Part shown: one piece after another, positions 16,196 through 25,800 of the stretch
How positions within the stretch are numbered: the stretch's first letter is position 1
Layout of the letters: each line of letters starts with the position of its first letter
Source: Pseudomonadota bacterium
GTDB lineage: Bacteria; Pseudomonadota; Alphaproteobacteria; Rhizobiales; Xanthobacteraceae
NCBI GenBank assembly: GCA_018240595.1
Contig: JAFEFL010000010.1
Coordinates: forward strand, 42,877-106,876
Length of the DNA: 64,000 nucleotides
Reading direction: 5' to 3'
Position numbers and translations under genes: made by a program
Notes under the pieces: model-generated
Seen by the model: the letters and a program-made list of their open reading frames with translations, nothing else
Databases searched by the model: none
What the model was told of the DNA's origin: nothing

Positions 16196-17397
16196 GCTCT
16201 TTCGATGCTGCCGATCCTGTAGTGGCCGCGCCGCGGTTCGCGGGGCGCCTGGTTCGTGCGCTGGCGCCGCGGATCTCGTTCGGTTCGCTCCGGGTGGTCA
16301 CGCCCGCCGGCGAGCGCGTCGATTTGCGCGGGCCGCTCGCCGGGCCGGAAGCGGTGCTGGTGCTCAATCGCTGGCGCGGGCTTTGGCGTCTCATCCGGGG
16401 CGGCGAAATCGGCTTTGCCGAGGCCTTCATCGAAGGCGACTGGACGTCGCCCGATCTGACGCGCCTTCTGGAATGGGCGCTGCGCAATGAGCAAGCATCG
16501 GGCACCTATCGTGGGCACATCGGAGCCCGGCTCATGCGTCGCCTCGCGCACGGTTTGCGCGCCAACACCAGGAAGGGCAGCCGCCGCAACATCGCGGCGC
16601 ATTACGATCTCGGCAACGACTTCTATAGGCTTTGGCTCGACGACAGCATGAGCTATTCGTCCGCGCTCTATGCGGCGGCGGATGAGACGCTGGAGCAGGC
16701 GCAGCAGCGCAAGCTCGATCGCATCGTCGCCTTGCTCGACAATCCTGACGGTACGAGCGTGCTGGAGATCGGCTTCGGCTGGGGCGGCGTGCTGGAACGG
16801 CTGATCGGCGCGCATCGCTGCCGCATGACCGGCCTGACCCTGTCGACCGAGCAACTCGCCTTCTCGAAGGCCCGGCTCGGACGGCTCGGCCTGTCCGATG
16901 CGGCGGATTTGCGGCTGCAAGACTATCGCGATGTCGAGGGCCCATTCGATCGCATCGTGTCGATCGAAATGCTGGAGGCGGTCGGTGAGCGGTACTGGCC
17001 GGTCTATTTCGATAAACTTCGCGCCAGTCTGAAGCCGGGTGGCACCTGCGTGCTGCAGGTCATTACGATCGATGAAAGCCGGTTCGCCGATTACCGCGCC
17101 AATCCCGATTTCATCCAGGCCTATATTTTCCCGGGCGGGATGCTGCCGACCAAATCGGCGGTGCGGGAGGCGGCGACGGCCGCCGGGTTCACCCTCGGCA
17201 CCGAGCAAACCTTCGGCCTGTCCTACGCCCGCACGTTGCGCGAATGGCGGGAGCGCTTCCTCGCCGGCGGCCGCGATATCGCGGCGCTCGGTCTCGACGA
17301 GCGCTTCCGCCGCATGTGGGAGTATTACCTCGCCTATTGCGAGGCGGGCTTCCTGTGCGGCTCGGTCGATGTGAGCCTGTTCCAGTTGCGCGGCTGA
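16192..17397 (+). CDS. Cyclopropane-fatty-acyl-phospholipid synthase-type methyltransferase (UfaM-type candidate)
   Basis: 401 residues with the full CFA synthase layout: an N-terminal lipid-binding domain, then HYDLGNDFYRLWLDDSMSYS, the SAM motif VLEIGFGWGGVLERL, SIEMLEAVGERYW and QAYIFPGGMLP. Known chemistry of the superfamily is methyl transfer from SAM to a double bond of a membrane phospholipid acyl chain. Some members make a cyclopropane ring; UfaM leaves an 11-methyl trans-olefin. Association with the flavoprotein and DUF1365 argues for the UfaM role here. It is coupled by ATGA to the preceding gene and converges on the carbonic anhydrase. Confidence 0.9.
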   Translation: MSSFDAADPVVAAPRFAGRLVRALAPRISFGSLRVVTPAGERVDLRGPLAGPEAVLVLNRWRGLWRLIRGGEIGFAEAFIEGDWTSPDLTRLLEWALRNEQASGTYRGHIGARLMRRLAHGLRANTRKGSRRNIAAHYDLGNDFYRLWLDDSMSYSSALYAAADETLEQAQQRKLDRIVALLDNPDGTSVLEIGFGWGGVLERLIGAHRCRMTGLTLSTEQLAFSKARLGRLGLSDAADLRLQDYRDVEGPFDRIVSIEMLEAVGERYWPVYFDKLRASLKPGGTCVLQVITIDESRFADYRANPDFIQAYIFPGGMLPTKSAVREAATAAGFTLGTEQTFGLSYARTLREWRERFLAGGRDIAALGLDERFRRMWEYYLAYCEAGFLCGSVDVSLFQLRG

Positions 17398-17488
17398 CGG
17401 CCGCGCATCGAGGCACCTTTTCGAACGGCATCTATCGCGGCGACATGGTGCGCATCGAGATGAAGCTGCGCTGACGGCGCGTGAAGGC

Positions 17489-18193
17489 CTATCCCTGCCT
17501 GGCCTCGAAGGCGGCGAGGGCATGTTGGCGCATGCCGCTGACCGGCTCGGCCGGCTGCCGCGCGCGCTCGTCGATGCTGATCAACGCATCGCGCTCCTTA
17601 AGCGATGACAGATGCGGGCCGAGGTCGCGCAGCAGGCCGTCGGTGACGCCATAGAGCCAGCCGTGCAGATGCAGTTTCTGGCCGCGGTTCCAGGCCTTCT
17701 CCACTGTCGGGATCGCGGCGATCCGGCGCACCTGCATCTCGACATTGAGTTCACACATGCGGTTGATGCGCGCTTCCGGATCGGCAATGGCGTCGAACAG
17801 GCCGCGGTGCTTGCGATACAGCATGGTGATCGGCTGCAGCCAGTGATCGACCAGCGCCGTACGCTCGTCGCCGAGCGCGCGCTGGATGCCGCCGCAGCCG
17901 TAATGGCCGCAGACGATCACGTGTTCGACATGCAGAATCTCGATGGCATATTCGAGCACCGAGAGCAGGTTCATGTCGCTGGTGTGCACCATGTTGGCGA
18001 TATTACGCTGGACGAACACCTCGCCGGGATCGAGGCCGAGCACGTCGTTGGCGGTGACGCGGCTGTCGGAGCAGCCGATCCACAACAGCTTCGGGTTCTG
18101 GATGCCGGCCATGCGCACGAAATAGCCGGGATCGTCGCGGGTCTTGGCCTGCGCCCAGGCGACGTTGCGATCGAACAGGTGTTCGAGGCACAT
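17489..18193 (-). CDS. can: Beta-class carbonic anhydrase
   Basis: Zinc enzyme interconverting CO2 and bicarbonate in the cytoplasm; 234 residues. Zinc ligands are seen in IGCSDSRV (Cys, and Asp-Arg dyad) and VCGHYGCGG (His and Cys). The motif QRNIANMV is typical of the class. The C-terminal extension is short. It lies 4 bases downstream of the DUF2478 gene and so appears to be the last gene of the nar operon, an unusual place for it. It could equally have its own promoter inside the operon. Confidence 0.93.
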   Translation of the reverse strand: MCLEHLFDRNVAWAQAKTRDDPGYFVRMAGIQNPKLLWIGCSDSRVTANDVLGLDPGEVFVQRNIANMVHTSDMNLLSVLEYAIEILHVEHVIVCGHYGCGGIQRALGDERTALVDHWLQPITMLYRKHRGLFDAIADPEARINRMCELNVEMQVRRIAAIPTVEKAWNRGQKLHLHGWLYGVTDGLLRDLGPHLSSLKERDALISIDERARQPAEPVSGMRQHALAAFEARQG

Positions 18194-18197
18194 GGCG

Positions 18198-18767
18198 CTA
18201 CTGCCTCAGACTGTCTCGCGTTGGAAGCCGGCGCCCATTCTTGCACGTCGCCAGGCCTCGGGCCGCCAGCCATTGCTCGATCGCGCCCGCAGACACTTCG
18301 CATTCGTCGGCGAGACCGTTGACGAAATATCGCCACTGGTCGAGGTTGCGGTAGGGCACGCCGACGATCAGCGGAATATCGAGCAGCGCCGCGTGACCGA
18401 TGAGGTCGCGCAGGCCGCCGCCTTCGGCTTCGACCTTGCCGAACTTGTTGAGGACGATCAGGTCGAGATCCTGATCGAGGACGGCGACCAGCAGGCCGGC
18501 GGCATCCGTGAGCCGGCTGTGATCGAGCCGGCAGCCGCGCGCCGCCGGGCCGCGAACTTCCGACAGTTGGAATTTGGTGCGCGTGTACAGTTCCTCGACC
18601 GCCATGTCGCATTTGGTTCGGCCGGGGACGTCGGTGTTGATCTGCACCAGGCCGGCGATCTTGACGCCGTCCTCGCGCAGCCGGAACGCGGTGGCGGCGA
18701 TCAGCCGGTCGGCGGCAAAGCCGTCGGAGTAGGTCACGGCGAGCAGGTTGGAGAAGCGCGCGGCCAT
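18198..18767 (-). CDS. DUF2478 family protein, molybdenum-associated
   Basis: 189 residues. The sequence begins LLAVTYSDGFAADRL, where a nucleotide-binding loop would be in related NTPases, and has VLDQDLDLIVLNKFGKVEAEG, a Walker-B-like strand and NKFG motif typical of DUF2478. Members are usually found beside molybdenum transport or molybdoenzyme genes. Here it sits downstream of narGHJI in the same transcription unit. Role unknown; help with molybdenum cofactor supply to NarG is the natural guess. Confidence 0.82.
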   Translation of the reverse strand: MAARFSNLLAVTYSDGFAADRLIAATAFRLREDGVKIAGLVQINTDVPGRTKCDMAVEELYTRTKFQLSEVRGPAARGCRLDHSRLTDAAGLLVAVLDQDLDLIVLNKFGKVEAEGGGLRDLIGHAALLDIPLIVGVPYRNLDQWRYFVNGLADECEVSAGAIEQWLAARGLATCKNGRRLPTRDSLRQ

Positions 18768-18776
18768 GACGCGATC

Positions 18777-19052
18777 CTAGGGCTGCAACGCGCTGGCGAA
18801 GGCGCGCTTGATGAAGATCGCGGCCGGATCGACCGACTGGCCGATCTGGCCGAGCAGCGTGACCCATTCTTCTTCCGAAGCGTAGTCGGAATAGCGCCGC
18901 ACGGCGGCCTGGCTGAAGGTCGCCAGATCGAGCCCTGCGCTTTCGGCACGTTCGCTCATCGCGGTGAGCAGCGTCAGGTCGCCAACGCTCATGATCACTT
19001 CCGCCGCCGCTGCGTCGTCGGTCAGTTGTCGGACGATATCGCCCAGCAGCAT
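18777..19052 (-). CDS. Small hypothetical protein in the nar operon, 91 aa
   Basis: Acidic, mainly helical protein (MLLGDIVRQLTDDAAAAEVI at the start), with no signal peptide, no cysteine and no membrane segment. It lies 10 bases after the PPIase gene and 9 bases before the DUF2478 gene on the same strand. This spacing and its intact frame argue that it is real. No family is recognised. An accessory role in NarGHI assembly is possible from position only. Confidence 0.7.
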   Translation of the reverse strand: MLLGDIVRQLTDDAAAAEVIMSVGDLTLLTAMSERAESAGLDLATFSQAAVRRYSDYASEEEWVTLLGQIGQSVDPAAIFIKRAFASALQP

Positions 19053-19062
19053 GGCTTGCTCC

Positions 19063-19899
19063 TCAGTTCACGCGATGCTCGGCGGCGCCGGCGAGCGCAA
19101 TGCCTTCGATGGTCGCCGCCGACACCAGCCGGGCGATGTACTGCGCCTGGGCGCGGTGCATGACGGCCTCGCGCAGATAATCGGCGATGCGCCCGGCGAC
19201 GACTTCGAAGGGCAGGGTGCGGCCGTCGTGCTTGCGGGCGAGCTGGATGATGTGGAAGCCGTAACGGGTGGCCACAGGCGCGGCGCTGATGGCGCCGGGG
19301 GCCATCTGCGCGAGCGCGTCGGCGAATTCCGGCGTCACCTGATCGGCGGTGAGTTGGCCGAGATTGCCGCCTTGCGCGGCTGAGGGGCAGCGCGAATGGA
19401 CGCGCGCCAGATCGGCGAAGCTGTCCGGCTTGTCGCGCAAAGTCGCCAGCGCCGCTTCCGCGTCGGCTTGCGCCTGGGCATAGGCCGCCTCATCCGCCGG
19501 CAGCGCGGCGAACAGGATATGCGCCGCCTCATAGATGTCCGGCGAAGCGAAGCGCGCTGTGTTGTTCTCGTAGTAGCGCCGGCAGGTGGATTCATCGGGC
19601 TCGGGCAGGATGACCTCGCGCTCGACCACGGCGCGCATCAACGCTTCGTCGTCGGTCTCGGTGCGACCCTCTTCGGTACGCGGCTCGGGCTCGAGGCCGA
19701 GCGCCGCCGCGCGCTGCAGCAACAGCTCGCGCACGACCAGCGCCCGCGCCGCCAGTTGCCAGGCGGCGGCCGGCTTGTCGGCCGGATGGTGCTGAATTTC
19801 GCGCACGATGGTGTCGCGCGGGATGGTGATGCCGTTGACGCTGACATCGACCGGCCTGGCGCCGGTGGAGGGAAAGCGGACGTCGATGGAAACCGCCAT
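19063..19899 (-). CDS. Parvulin-type peptidyl-prolyl isomerase of the nar operon
   Basis: 278 residues from MAVSIDVRF, five bases after the narI stop. The N-terminal part is helical (SurA/NifM-like, with VNGITIPRDTIVREI). The C-terminal parvulin domain has AAHILFA, FADLARVHSRCPSAAQGGNLG and GFHIIQLARK. There is no signal peptide, so it should act in the cytoplasm, where NarGH is assembled. PPIases in this position occur in several proteobacterial nar operons and are thought to help NarGHI maturation. The catalytic pattern is seen; the client protein is inferred from context. Confidence 0.88.
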   Translation of the reverse strand: MAVSIDVRFPSTGARPVDVSVNGITIPRDTIVREIQHHPADKPAAAWQLAARALVVRELLLQRAAALGLEPEPRTEEGRTETDDEALMRAVVEREVILPEPDESTCRRYYENNTARFASPDIYEAAHILFAALPADEAAYAQAQADAEAALATLRDKPDSFADLARVHSRCPSAAQGGNLGQLTADQVTPEFADALAQMAPGAISAAPVATRYGFHIIQLARKHDGRTLPFEVVAGRIADYLREAVMHRAQAQYIARLVSAATIEGIALAGAAEHRVN

Positions 19900-19904
19900 G
19901 GCCG

Positions 19905-20609
19905 TCACTCCGCCGGAACCATCGGACGCCGCGTGCGCACCACCTGATAGCCGCGACGGCCGAGATACCAGACCGGCGCGCTCCAGATGTGGACGAGGCG
20001 CGTGAACGGGAACAGCAGGAAGATGGTCATGCCGAGGAACAGGTGCGCCTTGAAGATCGGGTGCACGTCGGCGATGACCGCCGAGACGCCCGGCTGGAGC
20101 GTGAGGATACCCTGCGCCCAGGTCATGAACTTCACCATTTCGTGGCCGTCGAGATGGCCGAGCGAGACGAAGATGGTGCTCAGGCCGAGAATGAGCTGGA
20201 CATAGAGGACGAGCAGGATGGCGATGTCGCCGAACGACGAGGTCGTACGGATGCGCGCGTCGAACAGGCGGCGGTGGATGAGCAGGGTCATGCCGACGAA
20301 GCAGGCAACGCCGGCGACGCCGCCGATCGAGATCGCCATCCACTGCTTGAAGGTGTGCGAGATGTGAAGCGTGTCGAACACCCAGATCGGCGTCAGCAAC
20401 CCGACGAAATGGCCGGCGAAGATCGCGAGAATGCCGACGTGGAACAGGTTCGACCCCCAGGTCAGTTGCCGGCGCCGCAGCAGTTGGCTGGAGCCGGATC
20501 GCCAAGTGTATTGCTCGCGGTCGAAGCGTACGAGCGAGCCGAGCAGGAACACGGTGAGGCAGAGGTAGGGATACCAGCCGAAGACGATGTAAGTGATGAG
20601 GTCGCGCAT
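19905..20609 (-). CDS. narI: Respiratory nitrate reductase gamma subunit (cytochrome b)
   Basis: Membrane anchor of NarGHI that takes electrons from quinol. 234 residues with five membrane segments from MRDLITYIVFGWYPY. The four haem-ligating histidines are visible in SNLFHVGILAIFAGHFVG and later in ADVHPIFKAHLF. Length fits NarI (about 225-240). The gene is 10 bases after narJ. High confidence. Confidence 0.97.
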   Translation of the reverse strand: MRDLITYIVFGWYPYLCLTVFLLGSLVRFDREQYTWRSGSSQLLRRRQLTWGSNLFHVGILAIFAGHFVGLLTPIWVFDTLHISHTFKQWMAISIGGVAGVACFVGMTLLIHRRLFDARIRTTSSFGDIAILLVLYVQLILGLSTIFVSLGHLDGHEMVKFMTWAQGILTLQPGVSAVIADVHPIFKAHLFLGMTIFLLFPFTRLVHIWSAPVWYLGRRGYQVVRTRRPMVPAE

Positions 20610-20619
20610 GGCTTCTTCC

Positions 20620-21327
20620 TTACTGGCGCTGCCGTTGCGGCATGTCGGGTGCGGGGCGCATGCCGCCGCGCACGCGGGCGATGATGCTGTCCTTGCAGTT
20701 GTCGCCGGCACCGGGCCCGAAATTGACCGGTTCGTCTTCCCAGGCGGCGTCGAGCGCCGCGAGGTCGTCGGCGTCGGGGTCCGGTAGCTGCAGCAGGGCG
20801 GAGACCTCCTCGTCCGTCGGCTTGGCCGCCGCGAGCGCTCCCAAGGCCCGGAACACCGCCTCGTAGGTCGACCGGCGCTTGCGCAAGCGTTCGGCGATGG
20901 CGGCGAAGATGTGCGCCGGCTGGCCGAGGCTTTCGGCCGCTTCGGCGCCAGGCCGCGTCGCCACATATTCAAGGAACAGCGGCAGGAAGTCCGGCAGCTC
21001 CGAGACATCCATAAAGAGGCCGGCCGCCTCGTATTGCGACTTGAGGTCGATCATGGCCTGGCCGCGGTCGCGGCTCTCGCCGTGCACGTGCTCGAACAGA
21101 TGCAGGGACAGCGAGCGTGTGCGATCGAACAGCAGAACGTAGCGCTCCTGCAGGTCGTAGAGATCGTTGCCCGCCAGTTCGTTGAGCAGCTTGTGCAGAT
21201 GGTCGCGCACCGACGCGGGAATTCGGCGGTCCTTGTCGAGCGCCTCGCTGATCTCGCCCGTGGCTTGCACGAGTTCGGCGGTGGGGTAGGTGAGCAGCGC
21301 CGACAGCGCCTTCAGGGTCCGGCTCAT
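20620..21327 (-). CDS. narJ: Nitrate reductase molybdenum cofactor assembly chaperone
   Basis: System-specific chaperone that holds apo-NarGH until the molybdenum cofactor and iron-sulfur clusters are in. It is not part of the final enzyme. 235 residues with the NarJ/TorD helical fold: ALLTYPTAELV at the start, LLFDRTRSLSLHLFEHVHGES and FLPLFLEYVA. The start codon overlaps the narH stop (TGATG), showing tight coupling. Length is normal. Confidence 0.96.
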   Translation of the reverse strand: MSRTLKALSALLTYPTAELVQATGEISEALDKDRRIPASVRDHLHKLLNELAGNDLYDLQERYVLLFDRTRSLSLHLFEHVHGESRDRGQAMIDLKSQYEAAGLFMDVSELPDFLPLFLEYVATRPGAEAAESLGQPAHIFAAIAERLRKRRSTYEAVFRALGALAAAKPTDEEVSALLQLPDPDADDLAALDAAWEDEPVNFGPGAGDNCKDSIIARVRGGMRPAPDMPQRQRQ

Positions 21328-22847
21328 CACACCACCTCCATCGGCGTCTTGCCCCGCTTCGGCGTACCGAACAGGTTGGGCGTGGTTTCGCCGCCCGAGC
21401 AGCCATTGCCGAACGAGAAGCCGCAGGAGCCGCGCAGGTCGTAGGCGTCCTCGTTGGCCTCGCGATGCGCGGTCGGGATGACGAAGCGGTCCTCGTAATT
21501 GGCGATCGCCATCACGTGGTACATGTCGTCGATCTGCTGGCCGGTAAGACCGACACGCTTGGCGATATTCTCGTCGATGACGCCATCGATGGTCTTGGCC
21601 CGCATGTAAGCGCGCATCGCCAGCATACGCTCGAGGCCGAGCGCCACCGGCTCTTCCTTGCCGGCGGTCAAGAGGTTGGCGAGATACTTGAGCGGAATGC
21701 GCAAAGAGCGAACGTCCGGCATCTCGCCGTCATGGCCGATCTTGCCGGCCTGCGCCGCGGACTGGATCGGCGACAGCGGCGGCACGTACCAGACCATCGG
21801 CAGCGTGCGATATTCGGGATGCAGCGGGAAGGCGACCTTCCACTCCATCGCCATCTTGTAGACCGGCGAGCGGCGCGCGCCCTCCAGCCAGTTCTCGGCG
21901 ATGCCGTCGCGCCGCGCCTGTTCGATTACCCGCGGGTCGTGCGGATTGAGGAACACGCCGAGCTGGGCGTCGTAGAGATCCTGCTCGTTCGGCACGCTGG
22001 CCGCTTCCTCGATGCGGTCGGCGTCATAGAGCACGACGCCGAGATAGCGGATGCGGCCGACGCAGGTCTCCGAGCACACGGTCGGCTGGCCGGCCTCGAT
22101 GCGCGGATAGCAGAAGATGCACTTCTCGGATTTGCCGCTCGACCAGTTGTAATAGATTTTCTTGTACGGGCAGCCGGACACGCACATGCGCCAGCCGCGG
22201 CACTTGTCCTGGTCGATCAGGACGATGCCGTCCTCCTCGCGCTTGTAGATGGCGCCCGAGGGGCAGGCCGCAGCGCAGGTCGGGTTGAGGCAGTGCTCGC
22301 ACAGCCGCGGCAGGTACATCATGAAGGTGTTTTCGAACTGGCCGTAGATGTCCTTTTGCACGCCCTCGAAATTGATGTCCTTCGAGCGCTTGGCAAATTC
22401 GGTGCCGAGGATTTCCTCCCAGTTCGGGCCCCACTGGATCTTCTCCATGCGTTCGCCGGTGATCAGCGAGCGCGGCCGCGCCGTCGGCGAGGCCTTGAGT
22501 TCCGGCGCGTTCTGCAGGTGCTCGTAGTCGAAGGTGAAAGGTTCGTAGTAGTCGTCGATCTCCGGCAGATCGGGGTTGGCGAAGATGTTGGCCAGCACCC
22601 GCCATTTGCCGCCGATGCGCGGCTCGATCTTGCCGTTGTTCTTGCGGCGCCAGCCGCCGTTCCAGCGCTTCTGGTTCTCCCACTCCTTGGGATAGCCGAT
22701 GCCAGGCTTGGTCTCGACGTTGTTGAACCAGGCGTATTCCATGCCTTCGCGGTTGGTCCACACGTTTTTGCAGGTGACCGAGCAGGTGTGACACCCGATG
22801 CATTTATCGAGGTTCAGCACCATCGCGATTTGTGCGCGGATCTTCAT
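21327..22847 (-). CDS. narH: Respiratory nitrate reductase beta subunit (iron-sulfur)
   Basis: Electron-transfer subunit with three [4Fe-4S] and one [3Fe-4S] cluster. 506 residues from MKIRAQIAMVLNLDKC. Cysteine clusters: CIGCHTCSVTCKNVWT, CEHCLNPTCAAACPSG, CRGWRMCVSGCPY and CIFCYPR. The tryptophan in CRGWRMC replaces a cysteine, as expected for the [3Fe-4S] site of NarH. ATGA overlap with the narG stop at 22844-22847. Confidence 0.97.
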   Translation of the reverse strand: MKIRAQIAMVLNLDKCIGCHTCSVTCKNVWTNREGMEYAWFNNVETKPGIGYPKEWENQKRWNGGWRRKNNGKIEPRIGGKWRVLANIFANPDLPEIDDYYEPFTFDYEHLQNAPELKASPTARPRSLITGERMEKIQWGPNWEEILGTEFAKRSKDINFEGVQKDIYGQFENTFMMYLPRLCEHCLNPTCAAACPSGAIYKREEDGIVLIDQDKCRGWRMCVSGCPYKKIYYNWSSGKSEKCIFCYPRIEAGQPTVCSETCVGRIRYLGVVLYDADRIEEAASVPNEQDLYDAQLGVFLNPHDPRVIEQARRDGIAENWLEGARRSPVYKMAMEWKVAFPLHPEYRTLPMVWYVPPLSPIQSAAQAGKIGHDGEMPDVRSLRIPLKYLANLLTAGKEEPVALGLERMLAMRAYMRAKTIDGVIDENIAKRVGLTGQQIDDMYHVMAIANYEDRFVIPTAHREANEDAYDLRGSCGFSFGNGCSGGETTPNLFGTPKRGKTPMEVV

Positions 22848-25800
22848 TCTGCGGCCTCCAGCCTGGAATTGGGCGCGACGCTGAGCGCTTCGGGTTGATC
22901 GGCGGTGGGCTTGTCCAGCCAATCCACTTTCGACATCTTGCGGATGATGACGAATTCGTCGCGGTTGGTGCCGATCGTGCCGTAGTAGTTGAAGCCGTAG
23001 GCCTGCTGGGCGTAACCGCCGATCATGTGTGTCGGCTTGACGACGACGCGCGTCACCGAGTTATGGATGCCGCCGCGCTGGCCCGTTACTTCCGAGCCCG
23101 GCACGTTCACGATCTTTTCCTGTGCATGATACATCATGCACATGCCGTCCTTGACGCGCTGCGAGACGACCGCGCGAGCGACCAGTGCGCCGTTCGCGTT
23201 GTAGGCCTCGATCCAGTCGTTATCGGCGATGCCGACCTTCTTGGCGTCGTTCTCGCTGATCCAGACGATCGGACCGCCGCGCGACAGGGTGAGCATCAGC
23301 AGGTTGTCGGTATAGGTCGAGTGAATGCCCCACTTCTGATGCGGCGTGATGAAGTTGAGGACGATCTGCTTCTCGCCGTTCGGCTTGGTATCGATCACCG
23401 GCTTGACCGCCTTGAGGTCGACCGGTGGGCGATAGACGCAGAGCGCCTCGCCGAAGGCCCGCATCCACAGGTGATCCTGATAGAGCTGCTGGCGGCCGGA
23501 GAGGGTGCGCCACGGGATCAGCTCGTGCACGTTGGTATAGCCGGCGTTGTAGCAGACCTTCTCGGACTCGAGCCCCGACCAGGTCGGCGCCGAGATGATC
23601 TTGCGCGGCTGTGAGACCACATCGCGGAAGCGGATCTTCTCGTCTTCCTTGGGAATGGCGAGGTGCTTGTGGTCGAGGCCGGTGGTCTTGGATAGCGCCT
23701 CCCACGCCTTCACCGCCACTTCGCCATTGGTCTCCGGCGCCAGCGACAGGATCACTTCCGTGGCGTCGATGTCGCTGTCGATGCGGGCGAGGCCCTTGGT
23801 CGCGCCTTCCTCGGTGACTTCGCCGTTGAGGCGCTTGAGCAGCTCGACCTCGTGCTCGGTGTTCCAGGCCATGCCCTTCACGCCGTTGCCGATCTTCTGC
23901 ATCAGCGGCCCGAGCGCGGTGAAGCGCTTGTAGACGTTCGGATAGTCGCGTTCGACCACGGTGACCGCCGGCATGGTCTTGCCGGGGATCGGGTCGATCT
24001 CACCCTTCTTCCAGTCCTTGACGTCGAAGGGCTGCGCGATCTCGCCGGGCGAGTCATGCTGGATCGGCGTGAGAACCACATCCTTCTCGACGCCGAGCGC
24101 TTCCGGCGCGACGCGCGAGAACGCCTTGGCTATGGCCTTGTAGATCTCCCAGTCGCTTTTCGCCTCCCACACAGGGTCCACCGCCGAGGTCAGCGGATGG
24201 ATGAAGGGGTGCATGTCGGAGGTGTTGAGGTCGTTCTTCTCGTACCAGGTCGCGGTCGGCAGCACGATGTCCGAGTAGACGCAGGTGGTGGACATGCGGA
24301 AGTCGAGCGTCACCAAGAGGTCGAGCTTTCCCTTCGGCGCGTCGTCGTGCCAGGCGACTTCCTTGGGCTTCTTGTGACCGGTCTCGCCGAGGTCCTTGCC
24401 CTGCACGCCATGCGTGGTGCCGAGCAGATGCTTGAGGAAATATTCGTGGCCCTTGCCGGACGAGCCGAGCAGGTTGGAGCGCCACACGAACATGTTGCGC
24501 GGCCAGTTGTCGGGATGGTCCGGATCCTCGCAGGACATCTGCAGTTCGCCGGACTTCAGCGCCTTGGCGACATAGTCCTTGGGCTCGAGGCCGGCGGCGG
24601 CCGCCTTCTTGGCAATTTCCAGCGGGTTCTGCTTGAGCTGCGGCGCCGACGGCAGCCAGCCCATGCGCTCGGCGCGCACATTGTAATCGATCAGCGCGCC
24701 GTCCCACGGACCGGCCGGCGCGGTCGGCGACAGGATTTCCTCGACGCCGACGGTCTCGTAGCGCCACTGGTCGGTATGCGCATAGAAGAATGACGTCGAG
24801 TTCTGCTGGCGCGGCGGCCGGCCCCAATCGAGGCCGAAGGCGAGCGGCAGCCATCCGGACTGCGGCCGCAGCTTCTCCTGGCCGACATAATGCGACCAGC
24901 CGCCGCCCGACTGGCCGACGCAACCGCACATCACCAGCATGTTGATGACGCCGCGGTAGTTCATGTCGCAGTGATACCAGTGGTTCATCGCCGCGCCGAT
25001 GATGACCATGGAGCGGCCATTGGTCTTCTCGGCGTTGAGCGCGAATTCACGCGCCGTGGTGATGATCTGGTCGCGCGGCACGCCGGTGATCTTCTCGGCC
25101 CAGGCCGGCGTATAGGGCACGTTCTCGTCGTAGCTCTTGGCGACATGCTCGCCGCCGAAGCCGCGATCGAGGCCGTAATTGGCGACGAACAGGTCGTAAA
25201 CCGTGGCGACCAGTTTCTCGCCGTCCTTGAGGGCGACGAGCTTGGCCGGGACCTTGCGCTTCAGCACGCTCGGATGATCGGTGCCGGCGAAGTGATCGTG
25301 CTCGCGGTTGCCGAAATAGGGGAAGTCGACATCGGCCAGTTCGTCGCGGTCCTCGGCGAAGGAGAGTTGCAGCTTCGTCGCCGCGCCGTCGGATTTCTTC
25401 TCTTCGAGATTCCACTTGCCTTTCTCGCCCCAGCGGAAGCCGACAGAGCCGCGCGGCGCCACGATCGACTTGCTGGCCTGGTCGAAGGCGACGGTCTTCC
25501 ATTCCGGATTGTTGGTCTCGCCGAGTTCGCCGCTGAAATCGGAGGCGCGCAGCAGGCGGCCGGGCACCAGTTTGCCGTTCTGCTTCACCAGCTCCACCAG
25601 CATCGGCATGTCGGTGTACTGGCGGACATAGTCCTCGAAATATTTGGCCTGCCGGTCGATATGGAATTCGCGCAGGATGACGTGGCCCATCGCCATCGCC
25701 AGCGCCGCGTCGGTGCCTTGCTTCACCGAAATCCACAGATCCGCGAACTTGGAGGCTTCCGAATAGTCCGGCGAGATGACGACGCTCTTGGCGCCGCGGT

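Noticed and set aside
17398..17488. Short frame ending GIYRGDMVRIEMKLR between the CFA-type gene and carbonic anhydrase
   Set aside because: It has no start of its own, overlaps the end of the methyltransferase in another frame and matches no family.
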